Notes under the pieces: generated by a model
What the model saw: the letters and a program-made list of their open reading frames with translations, nothing else
Told to the model about the DNA's origin: nothing
The model's database searches: none
In this document: piece after piece, positions 23,159-31,205 of the stretch
Layout: every line of letters begins with the position of its first letter
Numbering within the stretch: the first letter of the stretch is position 1
Assembly (NCBI GenBank): GCA_947487325.1
Contig: CANKWG010000002.1
Coordinates: forward strand, 1 to 33,458
Source: Oxalobacteraceae bacterium
GTDB lineage: Bacteria; Pseudomonadota; Gammaproteobacteria; Burkholderiales; Burkholderiaceae_D
Direction: 5' to 3'
DNA length: 33,458 nt
Position numbers and translations under genes: made by a program

Positions 23159-24535
23159 TCACCTGTTCATCCATGTCAGCGGATCTAACGCCCGCCCTTG
23201 GTGCCGCATTTCAAAGTATAAACCCGATTGCTCATTACCGCCGCTGTTACCTGCAGTGGCAATGACTTCGCCCGCCTTTATCCTGTCACCCGGCCGCTTT
23301 AGTAGTGACTGATTATTACCGTAAATGGTCATGTACTGCGCACCATGGTCAACAATGATCAGATTACCAAAGCCGCGCATCCAGTCTGAAAAGATCACTT
23401 CTCCCGCAGCGCTGGCCCGGATTTCCGTACCCTCAGCCGCCTTGATGAACAGACCTTTCCAACTCGGGCCTTCGGGCCGTTTCGCGCCGAATGTGGCGAG
23501 TAACTCGCCCTTGACGGGCATTCTCAGCTTACCGCGCAGGCTGGCAAATTCCGCGCCGTCCGGTGGTGGCGGTAGCGGTGACGGGTCTGGGGAGGGTCTC
23601 GCGGGTGCGGTCTGAATGACGGCGGGTTCGGTGTCGCGCGCCTTCTCCGGTGATTTCGGGTTATCGCTGACTTTGCTTTGCTTTTTTTCGGCTGCTTTTT
23701 TGCGTTCGGCCTGCTCTTTGGCGTCTGCTCGTGCGCGCGCGCGTCGTTGGCTTTCCTCTTCTTCTGCTTTTCGCTGCTGGGCAATCAGCGTTGCCAAACG
23801 GTCTACTAGGGATGCCAGGCGCTCCTCATCGCGCTCGAGGTGTCCCGCCTGCTTGCGTTGATTTGTCAGCTTGTCCGAGAGCTGAGCCACCAATGCCTTG
23901 CGTTTATTTTTTTGTTTTTCCAATACCGCTTTTTGTTCGCGCTGCTCGTCGGCGATTTCATCGAGTGATTCACGCGCTTTTTCGGCTTCTGCCTTGTTGG
24001 CTTCAATGGCCGCCAGATTTTTCTGAAGTGCCGATATCGCTTTCATCTGCTCGGCTGACACATAACCCAGGTAGCGCAGTTCGCGTGCCATGCGGTTGGG
24101 ATTGTCGCCCGAGAGCAAAAGGCGCAAACGATCATCCTGACCGGACGTGTATTGATCGCGCAGCATTTTTTCCAGTCGCTCGCGCTGCTCCCGTACGGCT
24201 TTCTCGAGTGCTTCCTGACTGACAGATAAGGCGTGAAGTTGTTGTCGGGTGCGTTCCTGCTCGCTGGCCAGCTCGCGCAATGCGCGGTTGGCATTGGAGA
24301 TTGACGCTTCCGAGTCTGCGAGTGCATCGGCCGCATTGCCGCGGGCCTTTTCGGTCTTGACGATGTCTTCCTTGAGGTCGGAGAGCTTTTTGCGCAGTGC
24401 CGCGCGTTCCTGCTCTGCCGCCTGTTTCTGGCGATTGCGATCGCTGATCCGATTGGAGGGTTCGGCAATTGCGGGCCCGTAGGCGGCCAGCGCCGCGAGC
24501 AAAGACCAGCTGACGAGGGCTGTTCGAGCGTTCAT
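23159..24535 (-). CDS. envC: Murein hydrolase activator EnvC (degenerate LytM)
   Basis: EnvC activates amidases for daughter-cell separation and is recruited by FtsEX. From the ATG at 24535 the product has 458 aa: a signal peptide of about 24 residues, a long coiled coil (about 30-265) and a Lys/Pro-rich linker (about 270-330). A LytM domain follows (about 335-458). The zinc ligands of active LytM enzymes are absent: where HxxxD is expected there is WKGLFIKA, and LYFEMRH replaces HxH. That is the EnvC pattern of a non-catalytic activator. The frame is open upstream to 24667, but that part overlaps gpmA and has no signal peptide. It lies seven bases after gpmA. Confidence 0.93.
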   Translation of the reverse strand: MNARTALVSWSLLAALAAYGPAIAEPSNRISDRNRQKQAAEQERAALRKKLSDLKEDIVKTEKARGNAADALADSEASISNANRALRELASEQERTRQQLHALSVSQEALEKAVREQRERLEKMLRDQYTSGQDDRLRLLLSGDNPNRMARELRYLGYVSAEQMKAISALQKNLAAIEANKAEAEKARESLDEIADEQREQKAVLEKQKNKRKALVAQLSDKLTNQRKQAGHLERDEERLASLVDRLATLIAQQRKAEEEESQRRARARADAKEQAERKKAAEKKQSKVSDNPKSPEKARDTEPAVIQTAPARPSPDPSPLPPPPDGAEFASLRGKLRMPVKGELLATFGAKRPEGPSWKGLFIKAAEGTEIRASAAGEVIFSDWMRGFGNLIIVDHGAQYMTIYGNNQSLLKRPGDRIKAGEVIATAGNSGGNEQSGLYFEMRHQGRALDPLTWMNR

Positions 24536-24542
24536 CAGCGCT

Positions 24543-25289
24543 TTAACGGGACTTCCCCTGACCGGCCACGGCCTGCGTTGGTGCGTTGATGGCTGAGCCG
24601 TCGGCAAGGTAGTAACTGCGCAGTGGCTTGAGGTCGGCGTCCAGCTCATAGACCAATGGCTGCGCATTCGGAATGTTTATTTTGACGATGTCCTGATCGC
24701 TCATGCCGTCCAGATGCTTCACCAGCGCGCGCAAGCTATTGCCATGTGCTGAGATCAGGATGCGTTTGCCACTGCGAATCGCTGGCGCGATGGATTCATT
24801 CCACAAGGGCAGTACTCGAGCCACCGTATCCCTCAGGCATTCAGTCAGCGGGATCTCTTCGCGCTTGAGTTTCGCGTAACGCGGATTATCAAAAGACGTG
24901 CGCGGGTCACTGGTCTCGAGCGCCATGGGGGGAATGTCGTAGCTGCGGCGCCAGATCATCACCTGTTCCTCGCCGTAGTTGGCGGCTGTTTCGGTCTTGT
25001 TCAGGCCTTGCAGTGCGCCATAATGACGCTCGTTGAGTCGCCAGCTATGGACCATGGGCAGCCACATCAAGTCCATTTCGTCGAGGGCGCACCATAGAGT
25101 ACGAATGGCGCGCTTAAGCACCGAGGTGTAAGTGATATCGAAAGCGAAGCCGGCTTCGCTGAGCATGCGCCCCGCATGGCGCGCTTCGGCAATGCCTTGT
25201 TCGGTGAGATCGATGTCGGCCCAGCCGGTAAATCGATTATCGCGGTTCCATTCGGACTGGCCATGGCGCATTAGAACAATTTTGTACAT
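24543..25289 (-). CDS. gpmA: 2,3-bisphosphoglycerate-dependent phosphoglycerate mutase
   Basis: GpmA interconverts 3- and 2-phosphoglycerate in glycolysis and gluconeogenesis. From the ATG at 25289 it has 248 aa. The phosphohistidine motif LMRHGQSEWN has H9 as the phosphorylated residue, and the second histidine is in ISAHGNSLRAL. The substrate loop NRFTGWADIDLTEQG is complete. A TTG-type extension to 25316 is not needed. It leads the minus-strand gpmA-envC-ctpA unit and is divergent from the rhodanese gene. Confidence 0.97.
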   Translation of the reverse strand: MYKIVLMRHGQSEWNRDNRFTGWADIDLTEQGIAEARHAGRMLSEAGFAFDITYTSVLKRAIRTLWCALDEMDLMWLPMVHSWRLNERHYGALQGLNKTETAANYGEEQVMIWRRSYDIPPMALETSDPRTSFDNPRYAKLKREEIPLTECLRDTVARVLPLWNESIAPAIRSGKRILISAHGNSLRALVKHLDGMSDQDIVKINIPNAQPLVYELDADLKPLRSYYLADGSAINAPTQAVAGQGKSR

Positions 25290-25351
25290 AGGGTTTGAAT
25301 TATTCGGTAAAGGCAAAGAGAAGCGGATGAGACGCTACTAGCCTTCTATTT

Positions 25352-25357
25352 TATAAT
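25352..25357 (+). promoter_or_regulatory. -10 TATAAT for the yibN-grxC-secB unit
   Basis: A perfect TATAAT lies 30 bases before the GTG start of the rhodanese gene in the 98-bp divergent gap with gpmA. The -35 at about 18 bp is poor, so an activator may be needed or the site may be chance. Confidence 0.45.
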
Positions 25358-25387
25358 GGCACGCTTGCTTCAAACGAATGGACTGTC

Positions 25388-25783
25388 GTGAAATTCTTGA
25401 TTGACAATATCTGGCTGATTCTGATTGCTCTGGTTTCTGGAGGCGCACTCGCCTGGCCGACACTGAGCCGCAGCAAAAATACCTTATCGACCCTGCAGGC
25501 AACGCAATTGCTCAACAAGGGCAAGACAGTGATACTGGATGTGCGTTCCGGTGACGAATTCAAGGTGGGGCACCTGCGGGCATCAAAGAGCATCCCCCTC
25601 GATGAATTGCCTGTCCGAATGGCTGATCTCGACAAATCCACCGCAGTGCTGGTGATTTGTCAGACAGGTGTACGTGCCGGTCGGGGCGCATCGCAATTGC
25701 GGCGCGCCGGTTTTTCCGATGTTTACGTACTTGAAGGCGGTTTTGCAGCTTGGCAGTCGCAAGGTCTGCCAGTAGCTACCTGA
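25388..25783 (+). CDS. yibN: Membrane-anchored rhodanese-like protein YibN
   Basis: The 131-aa product has a single N-terminal membrane segment (about residues 6-24) and one rhodanese domain. The active-site loop CQTGVRAGR places the persulfide-forming Cys at residue 91. The domain also shows VILDVRSGDEF and the C-terminal VYVLEGGFAAWQSQGLP. The GTG at 25388 is the start; the nearby ATG at 25378 is out of frame. The order yibN-grxC-secB, with gpsA downstream, equals that of E. coli. The sulfur acceptor is unknown. Confidence 0.9.
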   Translation: MKFLIDNIWLILIALVSGGALAWPTLSRSKNTLSTLQATQLLNKGKTVILDVRSGDEFKVGHLRASKSIPLDELPVRMADLDKSTAVLVICQTGVRAGRGASQLRRAGFSDVYVLEGGFAAWQSQGLPVAT

Positions 25784-25796
25784 GGAGGCCACAAAG

Positions 25797-26060
25797 ATGG
25801 ATGCGAAAGTTCGTATGTACACCACGGGTGTATGCCCTTATTGCAACATGGCCGAGCGCTTGCTCAAGGCCAAGGGTATCGACGAGATCGAAAAAATCCG
25901 CGTTGACCTCCAGCCTGATCAGCGTGTGCAGATGATGGAAATGACCGGGCGTCGTACTGTGCCGCAGATTTACATTGGCGATACCTATGTGGGTGGCTTC
26001 GATGATCTCTCCGCTCTCGATCGCGAAGGCAAGCTCGAACCCATGCTGCGGGGCGCCTGA
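25797..26060 (+). CDS. grxC: Glutaredoxin 3
   Basis: GrxC reduces disulfides and glutathionylated proteins using glutathione. The 87-aa product has the dithiol active site C13-P-Y-C16, the cis-Pro motif TVPQIYIG and the glutathione-binding GGFDDL. AGGAGG at 25783-25788 is a strong ribosome site eight bases before the ATG. It follows yibN by 13 bp and precedes secB by 52 bp with no terminator. Confidence 0.97.
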   Translation: MDAKVRMYTTGVCPYCNMAERLLKAKGIDEIEKIRVDLQPDQRVQMMEMTGRRTVPQIYIGDTYVGGFDDLSALDREGKLEPMLRGA

Positions 26061-26112
26061 GACCAGGATAGCTTCGCCGGCTGATTTTTTACTTTTTTAA
26101 TGAAAGCGCTTC

Positions 26113-26586
26113 ATGTCCGATCAGAATTCGCAAGCCACCGAGCAACAACCTCAGTTCAATATCCAGCGCATCTATCTGAAAGATCTGTCGCTGGAGCAGC
26201 CGAATTCACCCGGTATTTTTCTCGAACAGGAAAGCCCGGCCATGGAAATCGCGCTCGACGTCAGTTCCGAGCAGATCGCCGATGGTTTCTTCGAGTCGAC
26301 TGTCACCGTGACTATCACCGCCAAAATAGGTGAAAAAGTCGCCTTTCTGGTTGAATGCAAGCAGGCTGGGATTTTTGAAGTGCGCCAGATCCCCGAAGAC
26401 CAGCTCGAGCTCTTGCTCGGTATCGCTTGTCCGAACATTTTGTATCCCTATTTGCGCTCGAATGTCGCGGATATGATCACGCGCGCAGGTTTCCCGCCGT
26501 TTCATTTGTCCGAGATTAACTTCGAAGCGTTTTATCACCAGCGCAAGCAGGCGATTGCTCAGCCAGCGCCCACGCAGGTGCAATAA
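26113..26586 (+). CDS. secB: Protein-export chaperone SecB
   Basis: SecB is a tetrameric cytoplasmic chaperone that holds precursors unfolded and hands them to SecA. The 157-aa product has the family sequences FNIQRIYLKDLSLEQPNSP near the start, the acidic SecA-contact region around FLVECKQAGIF, and LFPYLR-like YPYLRSNVADMITRAGFPPFHL. The ATG at 26113 begins MSDQNSQ. It lies in the grxC-secB-gpsA series, which in this genome is interrupted by the SH3 protein gene eight bases downstream. Confidence 0.97.
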   Translation: MSDQNSQATEQQPQFNIQRIYLKDLSLEQPNSPGIFLEQESPAMEIALDVSSEQIADGFFESTVTVTITAKIGEKVAFLVECKQAGIFEVRQIPEDQLELLLGIACPNILYPYLRSNVADMITRAGFPPFHLSEINFEAFYHQRKQAIAQPAPTQVQ

Positions 26587-26593
26587 ATCCACC

Positions 26594-27046
26594 ATGCGTT
26601 TCCTGCGAACCCTGCCGCTTGTTGTCGGATCGCTTTGCGCGTTGGGCCTGACTGCGTCGAACGCAACGGATTTTAGTTCAGTTGCGCCACCCTACGCGGT
26701 CATGTACGACGCACCAACGCAAAAAGGTCGCAAGCTTTACATCGCCCCGGGCGGCATGCCCCTGGAAGTTGTACTGACCAATGGCGACTGGGCGCGTGTG
26801 CGGGATTCTTCTGGCGAGCTGAGCTGGATCAAGGCGAGTTCGCTGCTGCCCCGGCGTACCCTGATCGTCGAGGTCGATCAGGCCACGATTCGTGCTTCTG
26901 AAAATGAATCTGCACCGGTAGTTTTCACTGCAGCCAAATGGGTCGTGCTGGAACTCGCTGAACCGATACGATCGGGCTGGATCAAGGTTCGGCACCGTGA
27001 TGGTGAAACGGGCTTCGTCAAGGCGTCCGAAGTTTGGGGCGACTAG
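26594..27046 (+). CDS. Periplasmic SH3-domain protein
   Basis: The 150-aa product has a signal peptide (about residues 1-24, ending near ASNA) and two bacterial SH3-like repeats. One ends in GELSWIKASSLLP (near residue 75) and the other in GETGFVKASEVWG at the C-terminus. Such domains bind peptidoglycan or peptides. The ATG at 26594 follows the secB stop by seven bases; the frame is open into secB but without support. It is inserted between secB and gpsA relative to E. coli. Specific function is unknown. A 343-aa antisense frame opposite is a shadow. Confidence 0.85.
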   Translation: MRFLRTLPLVVGSLCALGLTASNATDFSSVAPPYAVMYDAPTQKGRKLYIAPGGMPLEVVLTNGDWARVRDSSGELSWIKASSLLPRRTLIVEVDQATIRASENESAPVVFTAAKWVVLELAEPIRSGWIKVRHRDGETGFVKASEVWGD

Positions 27047-27078
27047 GGCTGGCCTAGTTCTCACCCATTCAAAACCGC

Positions 27079-28071
27079 ATGAATATTTCAGTTTTCGGCG
27101 CCGGCGCATGGGGCACAGCCCTATCGATGTCGCTGGCCGATCGTCATCAGGTGATGCTCTTCGGGCGCGATGCACAAGCCATCGCAGACATGAGCGCTCG
27201 GCGAGAAAACGCGCGCTACCTTCCCGGCCTTGCGCTACCACCTTCGCTCGCGCTGACCTCGGATTTACCTGCGGCGATCGCGCATGCCAGTGACGGCCTG
27301 ATGATTGCGGCGACCTCGGTCGCAGGACTGCGCCCCTTGCTGACTTCATTTCGTCCGTATGCATTGCCCAATCTGATTTGGTTGTGCAAAGGATTCGAAG
27401 AAGGCAGTGCCTTGCTGCCGCACCAGATTGTTCGCGAGTTGATGGGCGATACGCTGCCTTGCGGTGCTTTGTCGGGTCCTTCATTCGCGCAGGAAGTGGC
27501 GCGCGGTCTGCCCTGCGCCTTAACGATAGGCTCGGCTGATCCGGCCTTGTGTCAGCTTGCTGTATCCGCCATTCATGGCAATACGATCCGTGTGTATTCC
27601 AGTGATGATCTGGTGGGCGTTGAGGTTGGTGGTGCAGTAAAAAATGTACTCGCCATTGCAACCGGTATTGCGGATGGACTTGGTCTGGGCCTGAATGCAC
27701 GCGCTGCATTGATTACGCGCGGACTGGCTGAAATCACGCGTCTCGGTATTGCACTGGGCGGCCGAAGTGAGACTTTCATGGGGCTCACCGGCGTGGGCGA
27801 TCTGATATTGACTTGCACCGGCGATTTGTCGCGCAATCGGCAAGTGGGTTTGGGCCTGGCCGCCGGCAAATCGCTCGATACCATCGTCAACGAGTTAGGC
27901 CATGTGGCCGAGGGTGTGCGCTGCGTGCGTGCCGTGCAGCAACTCGCTCGACAACACCAGATAGCCACACCCATTGTGGATGCAGTCGGACGCGTTTTAT
28001 TCGAATCGGAAACACCCATAAAAGCTTTGCAGCAGTTGCTGGCTCGCGAATCACGGGTCGAAACAGCGTAG
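27079..28071 (+). CDS. gpsA: Glycerol-3-phosphate dehydrogenase [NAD(P)+] GpsA
   Basis: GpsA reduces dihydroxyacetone phosphate to sn-glycerol 3-phosphate, the backbone of phospholipids. The 330-aa product has the N-terminal dinucleotide motif GAGAWG (residues 7-12), SGPSFAQEVA near residue 134, and the catalytic-region VGGAVKNVLAIATG with Lys188. GLTGVGDLILT follows in the C-terminal domain. Length and motifs are complete. It is the last gene of the yibN-grxC-secB-SH3-gpsA unit; 175 bp separate it from gspG, with no terminator or clear promoter seen. Confidence 0.97.
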   Translation: MNISVFGAGAWGTALSMSLADRHQVMLFGRDAQAIADMSARRENARYLPGLALPPSLALTSDLPAAIAHASDGLMIAATSVAGLRPLLTSFRPYALPNLIWLCKGFEEGSALLPHQIVRELMGDTLPCGALSGPSFAQEVARGLPCALTIGSADPALCQLAVSAIHGNTIRVYSSDDLVGVEVGGAVKNVLAIATGIADGLGLGLNARAALITRGLAEITRLGIALGGRSETFMGLTGVGDLILTCTGDLSRNRQVGLGLAAGKSLDTIVNELGHVAEGVRCVRAVQQLARQHQIATPIVDAVGRVLFESETPIKALQQLLARESRVETA

Positions 28072-28246
28072 TCACAATTTAAGACAGCCTGTAGCCGTAG
28101 TTCGCAATCAGCGCTCAATCTTCGATCGTCTTCATTGCCTCCAAAAATGAGCGCTTCGTCTTCGCAATAAAAAATACATCGCGATGTTCGGGCACTTTAT
28201 GCTCGCGCACGGGTCAAAGTGGAGTTGCCTTCACCAGAGCCCGCCT

Positions 28247-28699
28247 ATGTTGCGCACATTCAATCGTCCTCGCTTATCTCGCCGACATTCCGGCTTTACG
28301 CTGATCGAAATCATGGTCGTCGTGGTCATCATGGGTGTGCTGGCCGCAATGCTTGTGCCACGGCTAATGGGTCGCACGGATGATGCGCGAATTCTTGCCG
28401 CGAAGCAGGATATCGCTACCTTGATGCAGGCACTCAAACTGTATCGCCTAGATAACCAGCGTTATCCAACCACTGAGCAGGGTCTGCAGGCATTGATTGC
28501 TCGCCCGACTAATGGTCCTCAACCAGCCAACTGGAAAAGCGGTGGTTACATCGATAGGCTCAACAAAGACCCTTGGGGCAATCAGTATCAATACTCTTCG
28601 CCGGGTACGCGCAGTGAAGTGGATATTTTTTCTTATGGCGCCGATGGTCAGCCCGGCGGGACTGGCAATGATGCCGACATCGGTTCTTGGGCGGACTGA
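28247..28699 (+). CDS. gspG: T2SS major pseudopilin GspG
   Basis: GspG forms the periplasmic pseudopilus of the type II secretion system. The 150-aa precursor has a basic leader and the prepilin-peptidase site G16/F17 followed by TLIE with Glu21 at +5. The hydrophobic helix is followed by the family sequence RLDNQRYPTTEQGLQAL and the conserved DPWGNQYQY. The C-terminal GADGQPGGTGNDADIGSW matches the calcium-binding end of GspG. The ATG at 28247 gives a normal 16-residue leader; the frame is open to 28184. It is the first gene of the gsp cluster and overlaps gspH by about 29 bases. Confidence 0.97.
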   Translation: MLRTFNRPRLSRRHSGFTLIEIMVVVVIMGVLAAMLVPRLMGRTDDARILAAKQDIATLMQALKLYRLDNQRYPTTEQGLQALIARPTNGPQPANWKSGGYIDRLNKDPWGNQYQYSSPGTRSEVDIFSYGADGQPGGTGNDADIGSWAD

Positions 28700-29159
28700 C
28701 GCGCATCGCCATCAAGGCTTCACGCTGCTGGAGTTGTTGGTGGTGCTGGTGATCGTGAGTATTCTGCTCGGCGCCGTTGCGCTGAATGCCATACCCGGCA
28801 ACGGCCAACTCCTGCAGGATGATGCGCAACGCATTGCCTTGCTGCTACAGGCCGCGCGTGATGAAGCGATAGTGCGCAATCGCGCTATCGCTTTCGAAAT
28901 TGATGAACAGCGCTACCGTTTCTTGATCCGGCAGAACGACAGCTGGCAAATTCTGACCGATGATGCACTCCTGCGTGAACGCGTATTTCGTCGCGCGCCT
29001 TTAGTTGTCTCGCTGACACCGCCCACGTCCGACCGGGTGCCGCTGCGCATCGTGTTCGGCCGCGAGCCGGTGGATAAGCCGTTTGCGTTACGACTTACCT
29101 TGGGAACAAATAGTGCAAGCATTCAAGCCGATGGCATTGGTAATTTTCAGGTGCAGTAA
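28671..29159 (+). CDS. gspH: T2SS minor pseudopilin GspH
   Basis: GspH is one of the tip-associated minor pseudopilins. From the ATG at 28671 the precursor has 162 aa: a leader, G16/F17 cleavage site and Glu21 at +5, a hydrophobic helix to about residue 37, then a variable globular domain. The ATG at 28668 directly before is equally possible. The start lies inside the gspG 3' end in another frame, so translational coupling is likely. The globular part shows the GspH-like AARDEAIVRNRAI. Confidence 0.92.
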   Translation: MPTSVLGRTDAHRHQGFTLLELLVVLVIVSILLGAVALNAIPGNGQLLQDDAQRIALLLQAARDEAIVRNRAIAFEIDEQRYRFLIRQNDSWQILTDDALLRERVFRRAPLVVSLTPPTSDRVPLRIVFGREPVDKPFALRLTLGTNSASIQADGIGNFQVQ

Positions 29160-29183
29160 AAGTAATTCGGAGAAATCCACGCC

Positions 29184-29576
29184 ATGTCGAAGCACCACAG
29201 AAATCGTCAAGCACTCAATCAGGGTTTCACCTTGCTTGAAGTACTGGTGGCGCTGGTCATTATTGGCACTGCGCTGGCCGCCAGTTTGCGTGCGGTCGCC
29301 AGTCTCACTCAGAACAGCAGTGATTTGCGTGCAGCGATGATGGCCACTTGGTCGGCAGAAAATCGTTTGACGCAAATCAGGCTCGCGCATGAGTGGCCAC
29401 CCATAGGTCGGCGAGATTTTTCTTGTGCGCAGGCTGAATTATCTTTGCGTTGCGAAGAGCAGATTTATCCCACGCCCAATCCAGCGTTCCGTCGGGTAGA
29501 GGTCGGTGTGGTGGATGAGCGTCAGGCATCTCACCGTATCATCATGTTGTCCCAGATTGTTCCTAATGCGATCTGA
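29184..29576 (+). CDS. gspI: T2SS minor pseudopilin GspI
   Basis: GspI forms the pseudopilus tip complex with GspJ and GspK. The 130-aa precursor has the site G14/F15 and TLLE with Glu19, and the hydrophobic helix VLVALVIIGTALAASLRAV. WSAENRLTQIRL and WPPIG, typical of GspI, follow. It starts 24 bp after gspH and overlaps gspJ by 11 bases. Confidence 0.94.
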   Translation: MSKHHRNRQALNQGFTLLEVLVALVIIGTALAASLRAVASLTQNSSDLRAAMMATWSAENRLTQIRLAHEWPPIGRRDFSCAQAELSLRCEEQIYPTPNPAFRRVEVGVVDERQASHRIIMLSQIVPNAI

Positions 29577-30243
29577 TCGTTTTCACACAAAAGTGATTCC
29601 TCAGCGCGGAATGACCTTGGTCGAATTGCTGGTCGCGATGACAGTGATGGCTTTTATCGCTGTACTCGGCTGGCGTGGTCTGGACAGCATCACGCGTGCG
29701 CGCATCAGCCTCAATGAAGAACTGGCGCAAACGCGTGGCCTGCAACTGACCTTTGCGCAAATGCAGACCGATTGCATGAATGTCGTGAATCCTGCCGAGA
29801 TCGACGGTCGGCAAGCGCTGGAAATTAATCCGACACGCATTAGCTTGGTTCGTCGCACGCAGCCAGAATCACAACCCGGTGCGCTACAGCTGGTGACTTA
29901 TCGTTTACGTGATGGCTCGCTCTCAAGGGAAGAGTCGCCGCCAACGCGTGATCTCGTTCGGCTGAATCAATATCAGCAACTCGCACAGTCATCAGCCTCA
30001 TCGGGAGTGCGTCTGCAATCGGGTGTGCAGTCTATGCAATCGCGCGTGTGGGCGGATGATGGCCGAGGCTGGCGCAACATGGGCGATGTGGACAGCAGCA
30101 TGCCCACATCGCGTGCGGCACTGATGAATCCTCAGGCGGGCACCACTTCGACGCAGATCATCTGGACGGGGCTTGAAGTTGCATTACGACTTCCGGGACG
30201 CGAGGCGAGCCTCACGAAGATATTCATGTTGGGTGCGGTATGA
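29566..30243 (+). CDS. gspJ: T2SS minor pseudopilin GspJ
   Basis: GspJ is a tip pseudopilin. From the ATG at 29566, which overlaps the gspI end, the precursor has 225 aa. The peptidase site is G15/M16 with TLVE and Glu20 at +5. The helix is followed by GWRGLDSITRAR and the family-like segment LVTYRLRDGSLSREESP near residue 110. The frame is open back to 29506, which would give a leader too long for a prepilin. Its stop overlaps the gspK ATG by four bases. Confidence 0.94.
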   Translation: MRSDRFHTKVIPQRGMTLVELLVAMTVMAFIAVLGWRGLDSITRARISLNEELAQTRGLQLTFAQMQTDCMNVVNPAEIDGRQALEINPTRISLVRRTQPESQPGALQLVTYRLRDGSLSREESPPTRDLVRLNQYQQLAQSSASSGVRLQSGVQSMQSRVWADDGRGWRNMGDVDSSMPTSRAALMNPQAGTTSTQIIWTGLEVALRLPGREASLTKIFMLGAV

Positions 30244-31202
30244 CATCAAGCCGCGCTGCAAAAATATCGGAAAGTGCCAAATTGGCGGCCATCGCGCGTA
30301 TCAGGCAGCGTGGCGTCGCAGTTATTACGGCTTTGCTGTTGACAACGCTGGCCATCACCATCGTCGCTAGTCTGTTCTGGCAGCAGCAAGTGCAGGTGCG
30401 TTCAATTGAAAATCAGCGTATGCAATTGCAAAAGCAATGGATTCTGCGCGGCGCACTGGACTGGGCGCGATTGATTTTGCGCGAAGACGGTAAGTATTCC
30501 GCTATTGATGATCTATCCGAACCCTGGGCTGTCCCCTTGTCGGAGACGCGACTAGATCAATACGTCGATGCCACGTCACGTGACGTCGCCCCAAGCGCGA
30601 TGCTCTCGGGGGCGATACAAGATGCGCAGGCGCGTTTCAATCTTACGCGACTGGCCGCCAGTGGTCAGGTTCTGCGCACCGAAGTCACTGCTTTCGAGCG
30701 ACTGTTATCAGCGCTACAGCAGAACCCATCGCTTGCACGTTCCGCTGCCGAGCAGATTGCTGCTAGTCAGCGACATGCTGAAACCGGCACCGATACCGCT
30801 CGACCGATGAGCTTTTTACAGGTGGATGACCTGCTGGCTGTGGCTGGTTTTACACCCGCAGTCATTGCGGCAATTCGAGATGACGTGATTTTTCTTCCGC
30901 GTGCCACGCCTTTGAATGTGAACACTGCCAGCGCTCCTGCACTGGTCGCGCGATTGCCTGCCTTGTCACTGAGTGATGCCAGCGCCCTGATTGCGCGGCG
31001 ACGCACTGCTGCCTTTGTTGATCTGAACGACTTCAACATGCGCGTACCGGGCGTGGAAAGTGATCCGGATCAGCTCTCGGTTGCAACCCAGTTTTTTCTT
31101 GTAAACGGACGCGTAAGTATGCGCGCAGCGATGATGCAAGTGCAGGCGCTGGTTGAGCGACAAGGTGCGATGACGCGCTTGCTGTGGGTGCGGGAGGTCT
31201 GA
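30240..31202 (+). CDS. gspK: T2SS minor pseudopilin GspK
   Basis: GspK is the largest minor pseudopilin and caps the pseudopilus. The 320-aa precursor has a 25-residue leader, site G25/V26 and Thr30 at +5 instead of Glu, the hallmark of GspK. The large globular domain includes LSGAIQDAQARFNLTRL near residue 120 and the helix-hairpin-like PLNVNTASAPALVARLP near 222. Its end carries a good ribosome site (GGAGGT, 31193-31198) for gspL, three bases downstream. Confidence 0.95.
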   Translation: MTSSRAAKISESAKLAAIARIRQRGVAVITALLLTTLAITIVASLFWQQQVQVRSIENQRMQLQKQWILRGALDWARLILREDGKYSAIDDLSEPWAVPLSETRLDQYVDATSRDVAPSAMLSGAIQDAQARFNLTRLAASGQVLRTEVTAFERLLSALQQNPSLARSAAEQIAASQRHAETGTDTARPMSFLQVDDLLAVAGFTPAVIAAIRDDVIFLPRATPLNVNTASAPALVARLPALSLSDASALIARRRTAAFVDLNDFNMRVPGVESDPDQLSVATQFFLVNGRVSMRAAMMQVQALVERQGAMTRLLWVREV

Positions 31203-31205
31203 GGT

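Noticed and set aside
26678..27709. 343-aa minus-strand open frame opposite the SH3 gene and gpsA
   Set aside because: The product is His/Arg/Pro-rich with no motif, and both opposing genes are clearly real. It is a shadow of coding sequence on the plus strand.
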